DNA of 16,084 bases. Source: an uncultured Sulfitobacter sp. GTDB taxonomy: Bacteria > Pseudomonadota > Alphaproteobacteria > Rhodobacterales > Rhodobacteraceae. Under the pieces are notes generated by a model. That model saw only the letters and a list, made by a program, of their open reading frames with translations. It was not told the origin of the DNA and ran no database searches. The DNA is taken from assembly GCA_937923365.1 (NCBI GenBank), contig CALAIJ010000299.1:1-16084 (forward strand). Direction: 5' to 3'. Both the position numbers and the translations under genes were made by a program. Below are positions 13,253-16,084 of the stretch, one piece after another. Positions within the stretch are counted from its first letter, which is position 1. Every line of letters starts with the position of its first letter.

Positions 13253-13281
13253 TTGTAAATCCGGCAAAAGGCCCCTAAATA
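13253..13281 (+). promoter_or_regulatory. Candidate promoter of rpoZ-rsh
   Basis: TTGTAA (13253-13258, 4 of 6 to consensus) and TAAATA (13276-13281, 3 of 6) are spaced by 17 nt, 41 nt before the rpoZ ATG. Position and spacing fit a sigma-70 promoter, but the hexamers are modest. Confidence 0.35.
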
Positions 13282-13321
13282 CAGCGCTTCTGACACACCA
13301 TCCGATTGATTGGAGCATTCC

Positions 13322-13675
13322 ATGGCCCGCGTTACCGTAGAAGATTGCGTCGATAAGGTACCAAACCGTTTTGACCTTGTGATGCTTGCCGCACATCGTG
13401 CGCGCGAAATCTCTGCCGGCTCGGCCGTGACAGTGGACCGCGACAACGACAAAAACCCTGTCGTGTCCTTGCGCGAGATCGCCGACGAGACGCAGTCAGC
13501 TGATGACCTGCGCGAGCGTCTGATCGAAAGCAACCAGACCCAGATCGAGGTGGATGAGCCTGAAGAGGACGCCATGGCGCTTCTTATGGGTGCAGAGCAG
13601 GACAAGCCCGAAGAAGACAGCATGTCAGAAGAGATGCTTCTGCGGCAGCTGATGGCAGCACAAGGCCAAGGCTGA
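13322..13675 (+). CDS. rpoZ: RNA polymerase omega subunit
   Basis: Omega helps fold and hold the beta-prime subunit of RNA polymerase and forms part of a ppGpp site in proteobacteria. The protein has 117 residues. The conserved N-terminal core is clear: [33 protein letters not shown], then [11 protein letters not shown]. The C-terminal half is acidic and variable ([16 protein letters not shown], then [15 protein letters not shown]). The start at 13322 has GGAG six bases upstream; TTG at 13310 overlaps that site and is rejected. Linkage to the downstream (p)ppGpp synthetase/hydrolase gene is the usual proteobacterial arrangement and puts the alarmone enzyme beside a polymerase subunit involved in its action. 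Confidence 0.96.
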   Translation: MARVTVEDCVDKVPNRFDLVMLAAHRAREISAGSAVTVDRDNDKNPVVSLREIADETQSADDLRERLIESNQTQIEVDEPEEDAMALLMGAEQDKPEEDSMSEEMLLRQLMAAQGQG

Positions 13676-13691
13676 CCCCGAAGGTCGGGGT
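13675..13691 (+). other. Intercistronic hairpin at the rpoZ stop
   Basis: ACCCCGA (13675-13681) and TCGGGGT (13685-13691) form a 7-bp stem with a tight AGG loop, starting on the last base of the rpoZ stop codon and 24 nt before the rsh start. No T-run follows. It may stabilise the rpoZ mRNA end or attenuate transcription into rsh. Confidence 0.5.
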
Positions 13692-13715
13692 TGACCTCAA
13701 AAAGGCAAATGGCGC

Positions 13716-15878
13716 ATGGCGGACGGCACTCCTCAGTCTGAGATCACTGTCGATGGCCTGATCGGTCTGGTCCGCGCCTATAACCCCAAGCTGAATGAAC
13801 CGCTGATCCGAGAGGCCTTTGCCTTTGGGACCGAAATGCACGAAGGGCAGTTCCGCCATTCCGGTGAGCCGTACTTCACGCATCCGGTGTCAGTTGCGGC
13901 GATCCTGACCGAGCAACAGCTTGACGATGCTACCATCATCACCGCCCTGCTACACGACACCATCGAAGATACCAAAGCATCCTATAGCGAGGTCGAGCGG
14001 TTGTTCGGCCTTGAAGTGGCCGAACTTGTCGACGGTGTCACCAAGCTTACCAACCTGCAGCTCAACTCCACCGAGACCAAGCAGGCGGAGAACTTTCGCA
14101 AGCTGTTCATGGCGATGTCCAAGGACCTGCGGGTCATTCTGGTCAAGCTAAGCGACCGGCTTCACAACATGCGCACGATCAAATCCATGCGCCCCGACAA
14201 GCAGCAGCAAAAAGCCCGCGAGACGATGGATATCTACGCCCCGCTTGCCGGTCGCATGGGTATGCAGTGGATGCGCGAAGAACTCGAAGACCTTGCGTTT
14301 CGGGTGCTGAACCCCGACGGGCGGCAATCCATTATCCGTCGCTTTATCACTCTTCAGCGTGAGACGGGCGACGTGGTGCAGAAGATTACCACCGACATGC
14401 GGGCCGAGCTGGACAATGCGGGCATCAATGCGGACGTCTTTGGTCGCGCCAAAAAGCCTTACTCCATCTGGCGCAAGATGGAGGAAAAGGAGCTGTCCTT
14501 CAGCCGCCTGTCCGACATCTACGGGTTTCGGATCATCACCGACAGCGAGGAAGACTGCTATCGCGCGCTGGGCACGATCCACCGCCGTTGGTCTGCCGTT
14601 CCCGGACGGTTCAAGGATTACATCAGCCAGCCCAAGACCAACGGATACCGCTCCATTCACACCACTGTTTCAGGCCGCGACGGCAAACGCGTCGAAGTGC
14701 AGATACGCACCGGCCAGATGCACGACGTGGCTGAAAGTGGCGTTGCCGCACACTGGTCTTACCGCGACGGTGTCCGCTCCCGGAACCCCTTTGCGGTGGA
14801 TCCGGCCAAGTGGATCAGCCAGCTCACCGAACAATTCGACGCCGAGGAAGATCATGAAGATTTCCTCGAGGCCGTCAAACTGGAGATGTACGCCGATCAG
14901 GTGTTCTGTTTCACGCCTAAGGGTGACGTGGTCAAGCTGCCACGTGGGGCCACGCCGATTGATTTTGCCTACGCCATCCACACCCGTATCGGCAATGCCT
15001 GCGTCGGCGCCAAGGTCGACCACATGCGCGTGCCGCTGTGGACCCGCGTCAAAAACGGCCAGTCGGTTGAGATTATTACCGCCCAAGGTCAGACGCCGCA
15101 GGTCACATGGCTTGATATCGCCACGACGGGCAAGGCCAAGACGGCCATCCGGCGGTCCCTGCGCGAGGTAGACCGTGAGCGGTTCATCAAGCTGGGCCAG
15201 GAACTGGCGCGGTCCGCCTTTGCCCATGTCGGCAAGAAAACCACCGACAAGGTGCTGCGGTTGGCTGCCAAGAACCTGCGTCTCAAGAACACCGACGAGT
15301 TGCTGGCGCGCTTGGGCTCGTCCGAATTGACGGGGCGCGAACTGGTGCAAACGGTCTATCCCGATATCCGGCCTCAATCCGCCGAGCAGATCGATGCCGC
15401 CCGCGCGTTGGTCGGGCTTGAGGCAGGGCAGGCGTTTGACCGCGCACCTTGTTGCACGCCCCTGCCCGGAGAGCGGATCGTCGGCATCACCTTTCGCGGC
15501 GAAGGCGTGCGTGTGCATGCCATCGATTGTGACCGTTTGTCCGAATACGAAGACCAACCCGATCGTTGGCTGGACCTGCGCTGGCACGAAGGCAGCCATC
15601 CGGCGGTCTACGGGGCTGTGATTGATATCACACTTGGCAACGGTGCTGGCGTGCTTGGACGCATCTGCACCTTGATCGGAGAGGCCAGCGCCAATATCTC
15701 TGACATGGAATTCTTGGAGCGGCGACCTGACTTTTACCGTTTGCTTATCTATGTCGATCTAAGAGACATTGAACATCTTCACTCGCTTATCGCCACATTG
15801 GAGGCCGAAAGCGATGTGGCCGCCATCACGCGGTCGCGTAACAAGAACGCCCGCCCCGCCGCCGAGAGATTGGCCTGA
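13716..15878 (+). CDS. rsh: Bifunctional (p)ppGpp synthetase/hydrolase (RelA/SpoT homologue)
   Basis: This enzyme makes and degrades the stringent-response alarmones. The protein has 720 residues with the full long-RSH layout. The N-terminal HD hydrolase domain (about 40-190) keeps His56, His80-Asp81 and Glu84-Asp85 (LLHDTIEDT) and the KLSDRLHNMRT helix. The synthetase domain (about 240-350) has DIYGFRII and KTNGYRSIHTTVSG. RFKD near residue 297 is the RxKD signature of bifunctional enzymes; monofunctional RelA has ExDD. TGS follows at about 393-455 (VFCFTPKGDVVKLPRGATP), then a helical/Cys region (RAPCCTPLPGERIVG), then ACT at about 630-715. It is thus probably the only long RSH of the cell. 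The ATG at 13716 follows rpoZ by 40 nt. Confidence 0.95.
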   Translation: MADGTPQSEITVDGLIGLVRAYNPKLNEPLIREAFAFGTEMHEGQFRHSGEPYFTHPVSVAAILTEQQLDDATIITALLHDTIEDTKASYSEVERLFGLEVAELVDGVTKLTNLQLNSTETKQAENFRKLFMAMSKDLRVILVKLSDRLHNMRTIKSMRPDKQQQKARETMDIYAPLAGRMGMQWMREELEDLAFRVLNPDGRQSIIRRFITLQRETGDVVQKITTDMRAELDNAGINADVFGRAKKPYSIWRKMEEKELSFSRLSDIYGFRIITDSEEDCYRALGTIHRRWSAVPGRFKDYISQPKTNGYRSIHTTVSGRDGKRVEVQIRTGQMHDVAESGVAAHWSYRDGVRSRNPFAVDPAKWISQLTEQFDAEEDHEDFLEAVKLEMYADQVFCFTPKGDVVKLPRGATPIDFAYAIHTRIGNACVGAKVDHMRVPLWTRVKNGQSVEIITAQGQTPQVTWLDIATTGKAKTAIRRSLREVDRERFIKLGQELARSAFAHVGKKTTDKVLRLAAKNLRLKNTDELLARLGSSELTGRELVQTVYPDIRPQSAEQIDAARALVGLEAGQAFDRAPCCTPLPGERIVGITFRGEGVRVHAIDCDRLSEYEDQPDRWLDLRWHEGSHPAVYGAVIDITLGNGAGVLGRICTLIGEASANISDMEFLERRPDFYRLLIYVDLRDIEHLHSLIATLEAESDVAAITRSRNKNARPAAERLA

Positions 15879-15914
15879 CCGCAACACCACGCCACAAGGG
15901 ATCACCCCCCTCCC

Positions 15915-16084
15915 GTGATTTTCAAGCGCCGCGATCCAAAACCAGCTTTTCGCGCGATCGCAGAGTTTCTGTGGCCGCGTGGTGGATGGACCCGTGCGTT
16001 TACCTACGTCAAACACCGCATGCGCCGTCTGCCCGACAGCCCCGAGCGGATCAGCCGTGGCATCTGGGCAGGGGTATTCACCGC
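15915..16084 (+). CDS. DUF2062 family protein (5' part only)
   Basis: The first 56 codons of a gene that runs off the window. It begins at GTG 15915 (MIFKRRDPKPAFRAI), followed by AEFLWPRGGWTRAFTYV and HRMRRLPDSPERISRGIWAG. The positively charged start, the FLWPRGGWxRA motif and the RLPDSPxxIARG(I/L)AxGVF pattern are typical of DUF2062, a membrane-protein family of unknown function; the membrane helices would come later. AAGGGA lies about 11 nt before the GTG. In roseobacters this gene commonly follows the RSH gene and precedes pdxJ, acpS, lepB, rnc and era, which would be expected to the right. Confidence 0.82.
   Translation, partial: MIFKRRDPKPAFRAIAEFLWPRGGWTRAFTYVKHRMRRLPDSPERISRGIWAGVFT

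Noticed and set aside
14670..15599. Long minus-strand open frame (309 codons) opposite rsh
   Set aside because: It is antisense to strongly conserved RSH domains, with no family motif; a typical high-GC shadow frame.
1..16084. CRISPR array, prophage, IS element, defence island or toxin-antitoxin pair
   Set aside because: No regularly spaced repeats, integrase, transposase or toxin motifs were seen; the gene content is core metabolism and regulation.

Overview
The window looks like chromosomal core DNA of an alphaproteobacterium of the order Rhodobacterales, most likely the roseobacter group. The signs are the high-GC codon use, the gene neighbourhoods (three def genes then fmt; rpoZ, then a bifunctional RSH gene, then a DUF2062 gene), a GCCTCCGGCGGG-type downstream motif that I recall from that order, and CtrA-type TTAA-N7-TTAA boxes. 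I see no tRNA, rRNA, CRISPR array, prophage, insertion sequence or toxin module.

Layout. Bases 1-953 (-) hold most of cobC (cobalamin synthesis), cut by the window edge. Facing away from it is a stand-alone receiver-domain protein (1148-1510, +) behind three TTAA half-sites in exact 11-nt register. It runs head-on into yqjG (glutathionyl-hydroquinone reductase, 1523-2497, -). Next come an unnamed 120-aa protein (2693-3055, +) and a PatB/MalY-type C-S lyase (3117-4286, -). Positions 4385-7127 (+) form an N-terminal formyl-methionine cluster: three overlapping peptide deformylase paralogues, the third lacking the metal-ligand Cys and the catalytic Glu, then fmt and a small membrane protein. A paired inverted repeat lies between the third def and fmt, and its linker is perfectly complementary to the fmt ribosome binding site.

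Positions 7198-10360 (-) are a tightly packed six-gene operon, read right to left: LysE-type exporter, DUF3429 membrane protein, SAM methyltransferase, rnhA, Nudix hydrolase, UPF0126/TRIC membrane protein. Most junctions overlap by 4 or 8 nt. A small secreted Excalibur-type protein (10485-10757, +) has a triple GTTAAC CtrA-like box over its start codon and abuts ispH (10760-11710, -). Then follow a NYN-domain (LabA/DUF88) putative nuclease (11924-12493, -), folK (12671-13234, +), rpoZ, the RSH gene for (p)ppGpp turnover, and the start of a DUF2062 gene.

Most of this is housekeeping: folate and formyl-Met handling, isoprenoid precursors, RNA polymerase and stringent response. The more unusual signals are a possible translational switch in front of fmt, the degenerate third deformylase, and two CtrA-like triple boxes attached to small uncharacterised genes. 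I found no clear new multi-gene system. No gene-free stretch exceeds 300 bases; the longest is 11711-11923.
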